A stretch of 64,000 bases of DNA. Source: Auanema rhodensis. Lineage: Eukaryota; Nematoda; Chromadorea; Rhabditida; Rhabditidae. The notes under the pieces were generated by a model. The model had not been told where the DNA came from, searched no databases, and saw only the letters and a list, made by a program, of their open reading frames with translations. The stretch spans positions 5,766,001 to 5,830,000 of the forward strand of contig OZ059898.1 in NCBI GenBank assembly GCA_964057225.1, given 5' to 3'. Position 1 is the first letter of the stretch. Each line of letters begins with the position of its first letter. Both the position numbers and the translations under genes were made by a program. This document shows positions 33,335 through 47,400 of the stretch, piece after piece.

Positions 33335-36300
33335 AGAAAATCATATTCTGATTAGCTTATGTTTATGACACCAAAATGTTCCGTCAAGAACAGAAAAATA
33401 TGACTTCTGATACTTCTGACATGGGAGAAAATCAAATTCTTATTGACTTGTAGCTCTGATACTTCACTGTAAGTAAAAAAAACTAAAACATATGATCTCG
33501 GGCGGGCTCGAACCGCCGGCCTTCTGTGTGTTAGACAGATGTGATAACCACTACACCACGAGATCGCTGATAGTTCTCTTTTCATAGAAAATCATATTCT
33601 GATTAGCTTATGTTTATGACACCAAAATGTTCCGTCAAGAACAGAAAAATATGACTTCTGATACCTCTGATATGAGAGAAAATCATATTCTTAATGACTT
33701 GTAGCTCTGTTACTTCACTGTAAGTAAAAAAAGATAAAACATATGATCTCGGGCGGGCTCGAACCGCCGGCCTTCTGTGTGTTAGACAGATGTGATAACC
33801 ACTACACCACGAGATCCCTGATAGCTCTATTTTCATAGAAAATCATATGCTGATTAGCCTATGGTTATGACACCAAAATGTTCCGTCAAGAACAGAAAAA
33901 TATGACTTCTGATACCTCTGATAAGAGAGAAAATCATATTCTTAATGACTTGTAGCTCTGTTACTTCACTGTAAGTAAAAAAAACTAAAACATATGATCT
34001 CGGGCGGGCTCGAACCGCCGGCCTTCTGTGTGTTAGACAGATGTGATAACCACTACACCACGAGATCGCTGATAGTTCTCTTTTCATAGAAAATCATATT
34101 CTGATTAGCTTATGTTTATGACACAAAAATATTCTGTCAAGAACTGAAAGATATGACTTCTTATACCTCTGATATGAGAGAAAATCATATTCTTAATGAC
34201 TTGTAGCTCTGTTACTTCACTGTAAGTAAAAAAAACTAAAACATATGATCTCGGGCGGGCTCGAACCGCCGGCCTTCTGTGTGTTAGACAGATGTGATAA
34301 CCACTACACCACGAGATCGCTGATAGCTCTATTTTCATAGAAAATCATATGCTGATTAGCCTATGGTTATGACACAAAAATATTCTGTCAAGAACTGAAA
34401 GATATGACTTCTTATACCTCTGATATGAGAGAAAATCATATTCTTAATGACTTGTAGCTCTGTTTCTTCACTGTAAGTAAAAAAAACTAAAACATATGAT
34501 CTCGGGCGGGCTCGAACCGCCGGCCTTCTGTGTGTTAGACAGATGTGATAACCACTACACCACGAGATCGCTGATAGTTCTCTTTTCATAGAAAATCATA
34601 TTCTGATTAGCTTATGTTTATGACACCAAAATGTTCCGTCAAGAACAGAAAAATATGACTTCTGATACCTCTGATAAGAGAGAAAATCATATTCTTAATG
34701 ACTTGTAGCTCTGTTACTTCACTGTAAGTAAAAAAAACTAAAACATATGATCTCGGGCGGGCTCGAACCGCCGGCCTTCTGTGTGTTAGACAGATGTGAT
34801 AACCACTACACCACGAGATCGCTGATAGTTCTCTTTTCATAGAAAATCATATTCTGATTAGCTTATGTTTATGACACCAAAATGTTCCGTCAAGAACAGA
34901 AAAATATGACTTCTGATACCTCTGATATGAGAGAAAATCATATTCTTAATGACTTGTAGCTCTAATACTTCACTGTAAGTAAGAAAAACTAAAACATATG
35001 ATCTCGGGCGGGCTCGAACCGCCGGCCTTCTGTGTGTTAGACAGATGTGATAACCACTACACCACGAGATCGCTGATAGTTCTCTTTTCATAGAAAATCA
35101 TATTCTGATTAGCTTATGTTTATGACACCAAAATGTTCCGTCAAGAACAGAAAAATATGACTTCTGATACCTCTGATAAGAGAGAAAATCATATTCTTAA
35201 TGACTTGTAGCTCTGTTACTTCACTGTAAGTAAAAAAAACTAAAACATATGATCTCGGGCGGGCTCGAACCGCCGGCCTTCTGTGTGTTAGACAGATGTG
35301 ATAACCACTACACCACGAGATCGCTGATAGTTCTCTTTTCATAGAAAATCATATTCTGATTAGCTTATGTTTATGACACCAAAATGTTCCGTCAAGAACA
35401 GAAAAATATGACTTCTGATACCTCTGATAAGAGAGAAAATCATATTCTTAATGACTTTTAGCTCTGTTACTTCACTGTAAGTAAAAAAAACTAAAACATA
35501 TGATCTCGGGCGGGCTCGAACCGCCGGCCTTCTGTGTGTTAGACAGATGTGATAACCACTACACCACGAGATCCCTGATAGCTCTATTTTCATAGAAAAT
35601 CATATGCTGATTAGCCTATGGTTATGACACAAAAATATTCTGTCAAGAACTGAAAGATATGACTTCTTATACCTCTGATATGAGAGAAAATCATATTCTT
35701 AATGACTTGTAGCTCTGTTACTTCACTGTAAGTAAAAAAAACTAAAACATATGATCTCGGGCGGGCTCGAACCGCCGGCCTTCTGTGTGTTAGACAGATG
35801 TGATAACCACTACACCACGAGATCGCTGATAGTTCTCTTTTCATAGAAAATCATATTCTGATTAGCTTATGTTTATGACACCAAAATGTTCCGTCAAGAA
35901 CAGAAAAATATGACTTCTGATACCTCTGATATGAGAGAAAATCATATTCTTAATGACTTGTAGCTCTAATACTTCACTGTAAGTAAGAAAAACTAAAACA
36001 TATGATCTCGGGCGGGCTCGAACCGCCGGCCTTCTGTGTGTTAGACAGATGTGATAACCACTACACCACGAGATCGCTGATAGTTCTCTTTTCATAGAAA
36101 ATCATATTCTGATTAGCTTATGTTTATGACACCAAAATGTTCCGTCAAGAACAGAAAAATATGACTTCTGATACCTCTGATAAGAGAGAAAATCATATTC
36201 TTAATGACTTGTAGCTCTGTTACTTCACTGTAAGTAAAAAAAACTAAAACATATGATCTCGGGCGGGCTCGAACCGCCGGCCTTCTGTGTGTTAGACAGA

Positions 36301-36614
36301 TGTGATAACCACTACACCACGAGATCGCTGATAGTTCTCTTTTCATAGAAAATCATATTCTGATTAGCTTATGTTTATGACACCAAAATGTTCCGTCAAG
36401 AACAGAAAAATATGACTTCTGATACCTCTGATAAGAGAGAAAATCAAATTCTTATTGACTTGTAGCTCTGATACTTCACTGTAAGTAAGAAAAACTAAAA
36501 CATATGATCTCGGGCGGGCTCGAACCGCCGGCCTTCTGTGTGTTAGACAGATGTGATAACCACTACACCACGAGATCGCTGATAGTTCTCTTTTCATAGA
36601 AAATCATATTCTGA

Positions 36615-38605
36615 TTAGCTTATGTTTATGACACCAAAATGTTCCGTCAAGAACAGAAAAATATGACTTCTGATACCTCTGATAAGAGAGAAAATCATAT
36701 TCTTAATGACTTGTAGCTCTGTTACTTCACTGTAAGTAAAAAAAACTAAAACATATGATCTCGGGCGGGCTCGAACCGCCGGCCTTCTGTGTGTTAGACA
36801 GATGTGATAACCACTACACCACGAGATCCCTGATAGCTCTATTTTCATAGAAAATCATATGCTGATTAGCCTATGGTTATGACACAAAAATATTCTGTCA
36901 AGAACTGAAAGATATGACTTCTTATACCTCTGATATGAGAGAAAATCATATTCTTAATGACTTGTAGCTCTGTTACTTCACTGTAAGTAAAAAAAACTAA
37001 AACATATGATCTCGGGCGGGCTCGAACCGCCGGCCTTCTGTGTGTTAGACAGATGTGATAACCACTACACCACGAGATCGCTGATAGTTCTCTTTTCATA
37101 GAAAATCATATTCTGATTAGCTTATGTTTATGACACCAAAATGTTCCGTCAAGAACAGAAAAATATGACTTCTGATACCTCTGATAAGAGAGAAAATCAT
37201 ATTCTTAATGACTTGTAGCTCTGTTACTTCACTGTAAGTAAAAAAAACTAAAACATATGATCTCGGGCGGGCTCGAACCGCCGGCCTTCTGTGTGTTAGA
37301 CAGATGTGATAACCACTACACCACGAGATCCCTGATAGCTCTATTTTCATAGAAAATCATATGCTGATTAGCCTATGGTTATGACACAAAAATATTCTGT
37401 CAAGAACTGAAAGATATGACTTCTTATACCTCTGATATGAGAGAAAATCATATTCTTAATGACTTGTAGCTCTGTTACTTCACTGTAAGTAAAAAAAACT
37501 AAAACATATGATCTCGGGCGGGCTCGAACCGCCGGCCTTCTGTGTGTTAGACAGATGTGATAACCACTACACCACGAGATCGCTGATAGTTCTCTTTTCA
37601 TAGAAAATCATATTCTGATTAGCTTATGTTTATGACACCAAAATGTTCCGTCAAGAACAGAAAAATATGACTTCTGATACCTCTGATAAGAGAGAAAATC
37701 ATATTCTTAATGACTTGTAGCTCTGTTACTTCACTGTAAGTAAAAAAAACTAAAACATATGATCTCGGGCGGGCTCGAACCGCCGGCCTTCTGTGTGTTA
37801 GACAGATGTGATAACCACTACACCACGAGATCCCTGATAGCTCTATTTTCATAGAAAATCATATGCTGATTAGCCTATGGTTATGACACAAAAATATTCT
37901 GTCAAGAACTGAAAGATATGACTTCTTATACCTCTGATATGAGAGAAAATCATATTCTTAATGACTTGTAGCTCTGTTACTTCACTGTAAGTAAAAAAAA
38001 CTAAAACATATGATCTCGGGCGGGCTCGAACCGCCGGCCTTCTGTGTGTTAGACAGATGTGATAACCACTACACCACGAGATCGCTGATAGTTCTCTTTT
38101 CATAGAAAATCATATTCTGATTAGCTTATGTTTATGACACCAAAATGTTCCGTCAAGAACAGAAAAATATGACTTCTGATACCTCTGATAAGAGAGAAAA
38201 TCATATTCTTAATGACTTGTAGCTCTGTTACTTCACTGTAAGTAAAAAAAACTAAAACATATGATCTCGGGCGGGCTCGAACCGCCGGCCTTCTGTGTGT
38301 TAGACAGATGTGATAACCACTACACCACGAGATCCCTGATAGCTCTATTTTCATAGAAAATCATATGCTGATTAGCCTATGGTTATGACACAAAAATATT
38401 CTGTCAAGAACTGAAAGATATGACTTCTTATACCTCTGATATGAGAGAAAATCATATTCTTAATGACTTGTAGCTCTGTTACTTCACTGTAAGTAAAAAA
38501 AACTAAAACATATGATCTCGGGCGGGCTCGAACCGCCGGCCTTCTGTGTGTTAGACAGATGTGATAACCACTACACCACGAGATCGCTGATAGTTCTCTT
38601 TTCAT
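36615..38605 (-). repeat. Two-unit (502-bp) higher-order repeat, four copies
   Basis: Two spacer types alternate four times. One has TTATGTTTATGACACCAAAA with the CCCTGATAGCT 5' flank. The other has CTATGGTTATGACACAAAAA, a TATTCTGTCAAGAACTGAAA segment and the GCTGATAGTT flank. Strict alternation means the dimer, not the monomer, was last amplified. Confidence 0.8.
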
Positions 38606-38873
38606 AGAAAATCATATTCTGATTAGCTTATGTTTATGACACCAAAATGTTCCGTCAAGAACAGAAAAATATGACTTCTTATACCTCTGATATGAGAGAA
38701 AATCATATTCTTAATGACTTGTAGCTCTGTTACTTCACTGTAAGTAAAAAAAACTAAAACATATGATCTCGGGCGGGCTCGAACCGCCGGCCTTCTGTGT
38801 GTTAGACAGATGTGATAACCACTACACCACGAGATCGCTGATAGTTCTCTTTTCATAGAAAATCATATTCTGA

Positions 38874-39011
38874 TTAGCTTATGGATATGACACAAAAATG
38901 TTCCTTCAGGAACTGAAGAATATGACTTCTGATACTTCTGATATGAGTGAAAATCATATTCTTATTGACTTGTAGCTCTGATATTTCACTGTAAGTAAAA
39001 AAAACTAAAAC
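38874..39011 (-). repeat. Array unit that has lost its tRNA gene
   Basis: The spacer is recognisable up to ACTAAAAC and then jumps to TCTCTTTTCATTGG, a diverged form of the normal 5' flank. About 85 bp are missing (4 nt, the 72-bp tRNA and 9 nt), so the gene and its promoter boxes are gone. The spacer has extra differences such as GTTCCTTCAGGAACTGAAGA, as expected for an old array edge. A second copy is at 49712-49849. Confidence 0.75.
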
Positions 39012-39111
39012 TCTCTTTTCATTGGAAACAATATTCTGCGTTTCTTTTTGTTCCTGTATCGATAATATAAACCATTATAGTTTATACCATGACGCGAATA
39101 GTATTCCTTTG
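39012..39111. other. Unique sequence between array edge and solo LTR
   Basis: It begins with decayed unit sequence (TCTCTTTTCATTGGAAAC) and passes into AT-rich DNA with no gene. The same DNA is at 49850-49949. Confidence 0.4.
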
Positions 39112-39357
39112 TGTAGCGGTAGGAATAGAGAGCATAAGGTCAATTATAAGATAAAAGAGAGAAAGATTTATTGACATTGAACTACAATAATAGGATACAA
39201 GATAAAGATACATTACGATAAAATAAATATAGAAATAAGGACTAAACTACAAGTTGTCCATGAGCTTGCTAAGAGGAGAACTCCCGACCAAGAGAATTAG
39301 GGAAGGCGGAGCCGTTCCTCGGTTCTCTGGTCGTCTAGCTCTAACTCTTCAGCTACA
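39112..39357 (-). mobile_element. Putative solo LTR
   Basis: A 246-bp segment whose ends form the inverted repeat TGTAGC/GCTACA, the TG...CA ends of an LTR. A minus-strand AATAAA (39172-39167) suits a polyadenylation signal in minus orientation. I find no target duplication and no internal coding region. It differs from the LTRs at 14111 and 21450. An alternative is any small inverted-repeat element. Confidence 0.4.
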
Positions 39358-40043
39358 TATATGGGGAATCCGTATGGAACGCGCCTTCTTTCAAAATTTT
39401 TTTGCGTCCGCGTGATATAAAGAATTTGTTTTGATGTATATGTAGCTGCGTTTCAGAATCTAGGAGTTTACAAAGAATAATTGAAAGTTTTTTAAAATCT
39501 ACATGTAGAGAAATAAATAAATAAATTTGATTTGTTTCGTTGTGAAATTAACAAAGAAATTGCATACAATATCTTATTCGATGGTATTTTGTAACGGAGG
39601 ATTAGAAAATAATTTTAGTCATTCAAAAAAAATTACTGTATGAACGTGAGATTTGCGTGAGATGATAAAAAATGATTCAAAGTTTTACGTGCATGGTTAC
39701 TTGTATCCTAACGATGAGGGGGATAATGATTTTCAGTTACTAATTTATTCGTCTCCATATGTGTCTCTGAATGAATCCTTGAGTACTAATGGAGGCTACC
39801 ACTCAGACGGGGTGTGCCTTAGGCGCCTGCCAGTATTCGTCTCTTCTTGGAGATGCGTATGGAGCTCAATTTAGTTCGAAAGACTATCTCTATCGTTGTA
39901 TAGGATTACGGTAGCTTTTTTTCTATTATATTTTCACTTATTCCTTATTTTTCGTTGCTTATTCTCCTAGTTTCTCTGTTTCTTATTAATATTTTTCTAA
40001 TTCATCGTTACTTTTATCTTACAATATGAGGAATAAAAAAAAA
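39358..40043. other. Non-array DNA left of the Tc1-like element; no gene recognised
   Basis: AT-rich DNA with a short frame at 39653-39874 that has no recognisable domain. It is flanking DNA duplicated with the block (copy at 50196-50881). Confidence 0.45.
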
Positions 40044-40045
40044 TA

Positions 40046-41446
40046 CAGTCCTGTGCAAAATAGTTGGGACACTTACTAGAATCTCTCATATCTTTTGAAA
40101 CAAACTACAAAAAAATCAGAAAAAAATATGATGAGTGTTCAAAAACTCTATAGAATCAATTGATAAAATTAAAAATTAAAATTAACACGTTTATTAATAT
40201 TTAGTAGGGTAACCAAAATTATCAATTACTGCCTGAAGTCTTCTGGACATCGATTCGACGAGTTCTCTTCAGAAGAGCCGGTGTTATTTTACTCCAGAGT
40301 GTTCGTAAGACTCTGAATTTCTCATCTTTGTTAGAACATGGGAATTGCGATGAACGTCGGCCAAGTTCCCTCCAAAGATGCTCAATTGGGTTAAGATCTG
40401 GAGATTGGGTAGGCCGTTTCAGCACGTTCAGGCGATTGTCCAACAGAAACCTTGTGGTCGAACGAGCAGTATGCTTCGGATCATTATCTTATTAAAGAAT
40501 GAACCGATTTCTTGTTCACAATTTTGATACGGCAGAAAACATTCTTCTAAGATATTTTGATAATCTTCAGCACACATCCTGCCTTCAATACGAAAAAGAG
40601 GGCCAACTTTGGAAGCACAAAAGCAGCCCCAAACCATGACGTTGCCGCCACCATGCTTCACCGTTGGTAGCATGTATTTGGGGTTGAAGCGCTGATTGAG
40701 AGGTCTTCTTACAAATCCTGGTCCATCGTTTCCAAACAGGCAGAACTTGCTCTCATCCGTGAATATTACAGACGACCAATCTTCGAACGTCCAGTTTGAA
40801 TGCTCTCGGGCAAAATCCATTCTCTTCTGCCTGTTACCAACCGATATTAAGAGCTTTCGTGAAGGAACTCGAGATCTTAAATTTTTCGCCAACAATCTTC
40901 GTCGAATATTCAAAGGATCAAGCCTAATCCTGACCATTCTTAAAAGATGTTGGCTTAACTCGGATGACGAGATATCCGGATGCCGCTCTACGAGTTTAAT
41001 TAATAAATTATCTTGTCCTACTGTTGTTTTTCTTCCTCTTCCTCTTGTGTCCGTTTGGTATGGTTCATGTGAAGCTTTCCGAATATTTTGAATCATACTC
41101 TTTGGCAAGGGCAGAAGCTGACTTATCTACCGTACGCTGAACCCTCTATTCTTCATGCTGAGAACAAGGTTTTGAACTTCAGGGGTAGTTTTCTTGCCTC
41201 TATCCATCTTAAATTATGAATTTTTAATTTTAATTATGCAAAACAATGAAATCAGCATAAAATTCAATTTCAAACTTAATTATTTTTAAAAAAATCAATT
41301 TTCACCATTTTGAAGTTTATTTCAATCAATATCTCGATACTTGATCCTGAAACCTAAATTAATTTTTTGGAATTTTTTTTTGTAGTTTGAATTGGTTTTC
41401 TGGGGTCTTTTAGTTGAGAGTGTCCCAACTATTTCGCACAGGACTG
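40046..41446 (-). mobile_element. Tc1/mariner element, copy 1, inactive
   Basis: A 1,401-bp element with terminal inverted repeats of about 28 bp that begin CAGTCCTGTGC and run on as AAATAGTTGGGACACT (one mismatch between ends). TA duplications flank it at 40044-40045 and 41447-41448. Transposase is on the minus strand and is disrupted twice. Tc1-type elements insert at TA. The same element is at 50884-52284 with the same lesions. Confidence 0.9.
40222..41207 (-). pseudogene. Tc1-like DD34E transposase, disrupted
   Basis: The ancestral start is the ATG at 41207-41205. Codon 27 is TAG (41129-41127), and a frame change lies near 40485-40500, where the first frame continues to 40428 as unrelated sequence while the homologous C-terminus continues in another frame to 40222. 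Tc1 features remain: helix-turn-helix N-terminus with a GRGRK linker, TDESKF with the first catalytic Asp, the DNDPKHT motif with the second Asp (just after the frame change), and PDLNPIEHLW with the Glu at 34-residue spacing. No active enzyme can be made from this copy. Confidence 0.85.
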
Positions 41447-41481
41447 TATATAAAGTTATTTCTGTCGTCGGCTATGATGAA

Positions 41482-44400
41482 GTCTGATACTTCTGATATG
41501 GGAGAAAATCAAATTCTTATTGACTTGTAGCTCTGATACTTCATTGTAAGTAAGAAAAACTAAAACATATGATCTCGGGCGGGCTCGAACCGCCGGCCTT
41601 CTGTGTGTTAGACAGATGTGATAACCACTACACCACGAGATCGCTGGTACATCTCTTATCATACGAAATCATATTCTGATTAGCTTACGGTTATGACACA
41701 AAAATGTTCGGTCAAGAACTGAAAAATATGATTTCTGATACTTCTGATATGGGAGAAAATCAAATTCTTATTGACTTGTAGCTCTGATACTTCACTGTAA
41801 GTAAGAAAAACTAAAACATATGATCTCGGGCGGGCTCGAACCGCCGGCCTTCTGTGTGTTAGACAGATGTGATAACCACTACACCACGAGATCGCTGATA
41901 CATCTCTTATCATACGAAATCATATTCTGATTAGCTTATGGTTATGACACAAAAATGTTCGGTCAAGAACTGAAAAATATAACTACCGATACCTCTGATC
42001 TGAGAGAAAATCAAATTCTTATTGACTTGTAGCTCTGATACTTCATTGTAAGTAAGAAAAACTAAAACATATGATCTCGGGCGGGCTCGAACCGCCGGCC
42101 TTCTGTGTGTTAGACAGATGTGATAACCACTACACTACGAGATCGCTGATAGTCCTCTTTTCATAGAAAATCATATTCTGATTAGCTTATGTTTATGACA
42201 CAAAAATGTTCCGTCAAGAACAGAAAAATATAACTTCTGATACCTCTGATAAGAGAGAACATCATATTCTTAATGACTTGTAGCTCTGATACTTCACTGT
42301 AAGTAAGAAAATCTAAAACATATGATCTCGGGCGGGCTCGAACCGCCGGCCTTCTGTGTGTTAGACAGATGTGATAACCACTACACCACGAGATCGCTGA
42401 TAGCTATCTTTTCATAGAAAATCATATTCTGATTAGCTTAAGTTTATGACACAAAAATGTTCGGTCAAGAACTGAAAAATATGATTTCTGATACTTCTGA
42501 TATGGGAGAAAATCAAATTCTTATTGACTTGTAGCTCTGATACTTCACTGTAAGTAAGAAAAACTAAAACATATGATCTCGGGCGGGCTCGAACCGCCGG
42601 CCTTCTGTGTGTTAGACAGATGTGATAACCACTACACCACGAGATCGCTGATAGTTCTCTTTTCATAGAAAATCATATTCTGATTAGCTTATGTTTATGA
42701 CACCAAAATGTTCCGTCAAGAACAGAAAAATATGACTTCTGATACCTCTGATATGAGAGAAAATCATATTCTTAATGACTTGTAGCTCTGTTACTTCACT
42801 GTAAGTAAGAAAAACTAAAACATATGATCTCGGGCGGGCTCGAACCGCCGGCCTTCTGTGTGTTAGACAGATGTGATAACCACTACACCACGAGATCGCT
42901 GATAGCTATCTTTTCATAGAAAATCATATTCTGATTAGCTTAAGTTTATGACACAAAAATGTTCGGTCAAGAACTGAAAAATATGATTTCTGATACTTCT
43001 GATATGGGAGAAAATCAAATTCTTATTGACTTGTAGCTCTGATACTTCACTGTAAGTAAGAAAAACTAAAACATATGATCTCGGGCGGGCTCGAACCGCC
43101 GGCCTTCTGTGTGTTAGACAGATGTGATAACCACTACACCACGAGATCGCTGATAGCTATCTTTTCATAGAAAATCATATTCTGATTAGCTTATGTTTAT
43201 GACACCAAAATGTTCCGTCAAGAACTGAAAAATATGATTTCTGATACTTCTGATATGAGAGAAAATCATATTCTTAATGACTTTTAGCTCTGTTACTTCA
43301 CTGTAAGTAAAAAAAACTAAAACATATGATCTCGGGCGGGCTCGAACCGCCGGCCTTCTGTGTGTTAGACAGATGTGATAACCACTACACCACGAGATCG
43401 CTGATAGTTCTCTTTTCATAGAAAATCATATTCTGATTAGCTTATGTTTATGACACCAAAATGTTCCGTCAAGAACAGAAAAATATGACTTCTGATACCT
43501 CTGATACGAGAGAAAATCATATTCTTAATGACTTGTAGCTCTAATACTTCACTGTAAGTAAGAAAAACTAAAACATATGATCTCGGGCGGGCTCGAACCG
43601 CCGGCCTTCTGTGTGTTAGACAGATGTGATAACCACTACACCACGAGATCGCTGATAGTTCTCTTTTCATAGAAAATCATATTCTGATTAGCTTATGTTT
43701 ATGACACCAAAATGTTCCGTCAAGAACAGAAAAATATGACTTCTGATACTTCTGATATGGGAGAAAATCAAATTCTTATTGACTTGTAGCTCTGATACTT
43801 CACTGTAAGTAAGAAAAACTAAAACATATGATCTCGGGCGGGCTCGAACCGCCGGCCTTCTGTGTGTTAGACAGATGTGATAACCACTACACCACGAGAT
43901 CGCTGATAGTTCTCTTTTCATAGAAAATCATATTCTGATTACCTTATGTTTATGACACCAAAATGTTCCGTCAAGAACAGAAAAATATGACTTCTGATAC
44001 CTCTGATAAGAGAGAAAATCATATTCTTAATGACTTGTAGCTCTGTTACTTCACTGTAAGTAAAAAAAACTAAAACATATGATCTCGGGCGGGCTCGAAC
44101 CGCCGGCCTTCTGTGTGTTAGACAGATGTGATAACCACTACACCACGAGATCGCTGATAGTTCTCTTTTCATAGAAAATCATATTCTGATTAGCTTATGT
44201 TTATGACACCAAAATGTTCCGTCAAGAACAGAAAAATATGACTTCTGATACCTCTGATAAGAGAGAAAATCATATTCTTAATGACTTGTAGCTCTGTTAC
44301 TTCACTGTAAGTAAAAAAAACTAAAACATATGATCTCGGGCGGGCTCGAACCGCCGGCCTTCTGTGTGTTAGACAGATGTGATAACCACTACACCACGAG

Positions 44401-47400
44401 ATCCCTGATAGCTCTATTTTCATAGAAAATCATATGCTGATTAGCCTATGGTTATGACACAAAAATATTCTGTCAAGAACTGAAAGATATGACTTCTTAT
44501 ACCTCTGATATGAGAGAAAATCATATTCTTAATGACTTGTAGCTCTGTTACTTCACTGTAAGTAAAAAAAACTAAAACATATGATCTCGGGCGGGCTCGA
44601 ACCGCCGGCCTTCTGTGTGTTAGACAGATGTGATAACCACTACACCACGAGATCGCTGATAGTTCTCTTTTCATAGAAAATCATATTCTGATTAGCTTAT
44701 GTTTATGACACCAAAAAGTTCCGTCAAGAACAGAAAAATATGACTTCTGATACCTCTGATAAGAGAGAAAATCATATTCTTAATGACTTGTAGCTCTTTT
44801 ACTTCACTGTAAGTAAAAAAAACTAAAACATATGATCTCGGGCGGGCTCGAACCGCCGGCCTTCTGTGTGTTAGACAGATGTGATAACCACTACACCACG
44901 AGATCGCTGATAGTTCTCTTTTCATAGAAAATCATATTCTGATTAGCTTATGTTTATGACACCAAAATGTTCCGTCAAGAACAGAAAAATATGACTTCTG
45001 ATACCTCTGATAAGAGAGAAAATCATATTCTTAATGACTTGTAGCTCTGTTACTTCACTGTAAGTAAAAAAAACTAAAACATATGATCTCGGGCGGGCTC
45101 GAACCGCCGGCCTTCTGTGTGTTAGACAGATGTGATAACCACTACACCACGAGATCGCTGATAGTTCTCTTTTCATAGAAAATCATATTCTGATTAGCTT
45201 ATGTTTATGACACCAAAATGTTCCGTCAAGAACAGAAAAATATGACTTCTGATACCTCTGATATGAGAGAAAATCATATTCTTAATGACTTGTAGCTCTG
45301 TTACTTCACTGTAAGTAAGAAAAACTAAAACATATGATCTCGGGCGGGCTCGAACCGCCGGCCTTCTGTGTGTTAGACAGATGTGATAACCACTACACCA
45401 CGAGATCGCTGATAGCTATCTTTTCATAGAAAATCATATTCTGATTAGCTTAAGTTTATGACACAAAAATGTTCGGTCAAGAACTGAAAAATATGATTTC
45501 TGATACTTCTGATATGGGAGAAAATCAAATTCTTATTGACTTGTAGCTCTGATACTTCACTGTAAGTAAGAAAAACTAAAACATATGATCTCGGGCGGGC
45601 TCGAACCGCCGGCCTTCTGTGTGTTAGACAGATGTGATAACCACTACACCACGAGATCGCTGATAGCTATCTTTTCATAGAAAATCATATTCTGATTAGC
45701 TTATGGTTATGACACAAAAATGTTCGGTCAAGAACAGAAAAATATAACTTCTGATACCTCTGATAAGAGAGAACATCATATTCTTAATGACTTGTAGCTC
45801 TGATACTTCACTGTAAGTAAGAAAATCTAAAACATATGATCTCGGGCGGGCTCGAACCGCCGGCCTTCTGTGTGTTAGACAGATGTGATAACCACTACAC
45901 CACGAGATCGCTGATAGCTATCTTTTCATAGAAAATCATATTCTGATTAGCTTAAGTTTATGACACAAAAATGTTCGGTCAAGAACTGAAAAATATGATT
46001 TCTGATACTTCTGATATGGGAGAAAATCAAATTCTTATTGACTTGTAGCTCTGATACTTCACTGTAAGTAAGAAAAACTAAAACATATGATCTCGGGCGG
46101 GCTCGAACCGCCGGCCTTCTGTGTGTTAGACAGATGTGATAACCACTACACCACGAGATCGCTGATAGCTATCTTTTCATAGAAAATCATATTCTGATTA
46201 GCTTATGTTTATGACACCAAAATGTTCCGTCAAGAACTGAAAAATATGATTTCTGATACTTCTGATATGAGAGAAAATCATATTCTTAATGACTTTTAGC
46301 TCTGTTACTTCACTGTAAGTAAAAAAAACTAAAACATATGATCTCGGGCGGGCTCGAACCGCCGGCCTTCTGTGTGTTAGACAGATGTGATAACCACTAC
46401 ACCACGAGATCGCTGATAGTTCTCTTTTCATAGAAAATCATATTCTGATTAGCTTATGTTTATGACACCAAAATGTTCCGTCAAGAACAGAAAAATATGA
46501 CTTCTGATACCTCTGATATGAGAGAAAATCATATTCTTAATGACTTGTAGCTCTAATACTTCACTGTAAGTAAGAAAAACTAAAACATATGATCTCGGGC
46601 GGGCTCGAACCGCCGGCCTTCTGTGTGTTAGACAGATGTGATAACCACTACACCACGAGATCGCTGATAGTTCTCTTTTCATAGAAAATCATATTCTGAT
46701 TAGCTTATGTTTATGACACCAAAATGTTCCGTCAAGAACAGAAAAATATGACTTCTGATACCTCTGATATGAGAGAAAATCATATTCTTAATGACTTGTA
46801 GCTCTAATACTTCACTGTAAGTAAGAAAAACTAAAACATATGATCTCGGGCGGGCTCGAACCGCCGGCCTTCTGTGTGTTAGACAGATGTGATAACCACT
46901 ACACCACGAGATCGCTGATAGTTCTCTTTTCATAGAAAATCATATTCTGATTAGCTTATGTTTATGACACCAAAATGTTCCGTCAAGAACAGAAAAATAT
47001 GACTTCTGATACCTCTGATAAGAGAGAAAATCATATTCTTAATGACTTGTAGCTCTGTTACTTCACTGTAAGTAAAAAAAACTAAAACATATGATCTCGG
47101 GCGGGCTCGAACCGCCGGCCTTCTGTGTGTTAGACAGATGTGATAACCACTACACCACGAGATCGCTGATAGTTCTCTTTTCATAGAAAATCATATTCTG
47201 ATTAGCTTATGTTTATGACACCAAAATGTTCCGTCAAGAACAGAAAAATATGACTTCTGATACCTCTGATATGAGAGAAAATCATATTCTTAATGACTTG
47301 TAGCTCTGTTACTTCACTGTAAGTAAAAAAAACTAAAACATATGATCTCGGGCGGGCTCGAACCGCCGGCCTTCTGTGTGTTAGACAGATGTGATAACCA

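Larger units (their letters stand above)
21863..38873 (-). repeat. tRNA-Val(AAC) tandem array 2: 68 units
   Basis: Continuation of array 1 beyond the LTR element. tRNAs lie at 22039-22110 plus multiples of 251 for 45 copies (last 33083-33154). One unit shortened by 91 bp follows, then 33243-33314 plus multiples of 251 for 23 copies, ending 38765-38836. Spacers mix the GCTGATAGTT, CCCTGATAGCT and GCTGATAGCT 5' flanks. Rare tRNA variants cluster at 23-33 kb. The array ends in a unit that lacks its tRNA (38874-39011). Confidence 0.95.
38669..43650. repeat. Duplicated 5-kb block, copy 1
   Basis: About 4,980 bp repeated at 49507-54488 (offset 10,838). It contains the end of array 2, the tRNA-less unit, the solo LTR, the Tc1-like element and about nine tRNA units. 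No difference was seen by eye and every frame matches. The edges are the first flanking differences (GAAAAATA versus GAAAGATA on the left, GATCGCTG versus GATCCCTG on the right); real edges may lie inside shared unit sequence. Confidence 0.85.

Noticed and set aside
39653..39874. 73-codon plus-strand frame, repeated at 50491-50712
   Set aside because: No recognisable domain, AT-rich setting, and its second copy comes from block duplication, so duplication is not evidence of selection.
40696..41091. 131-codon plus-strand frame in the Tc1-like element
   Set aside because: Antisense shadow of the transposase frame.
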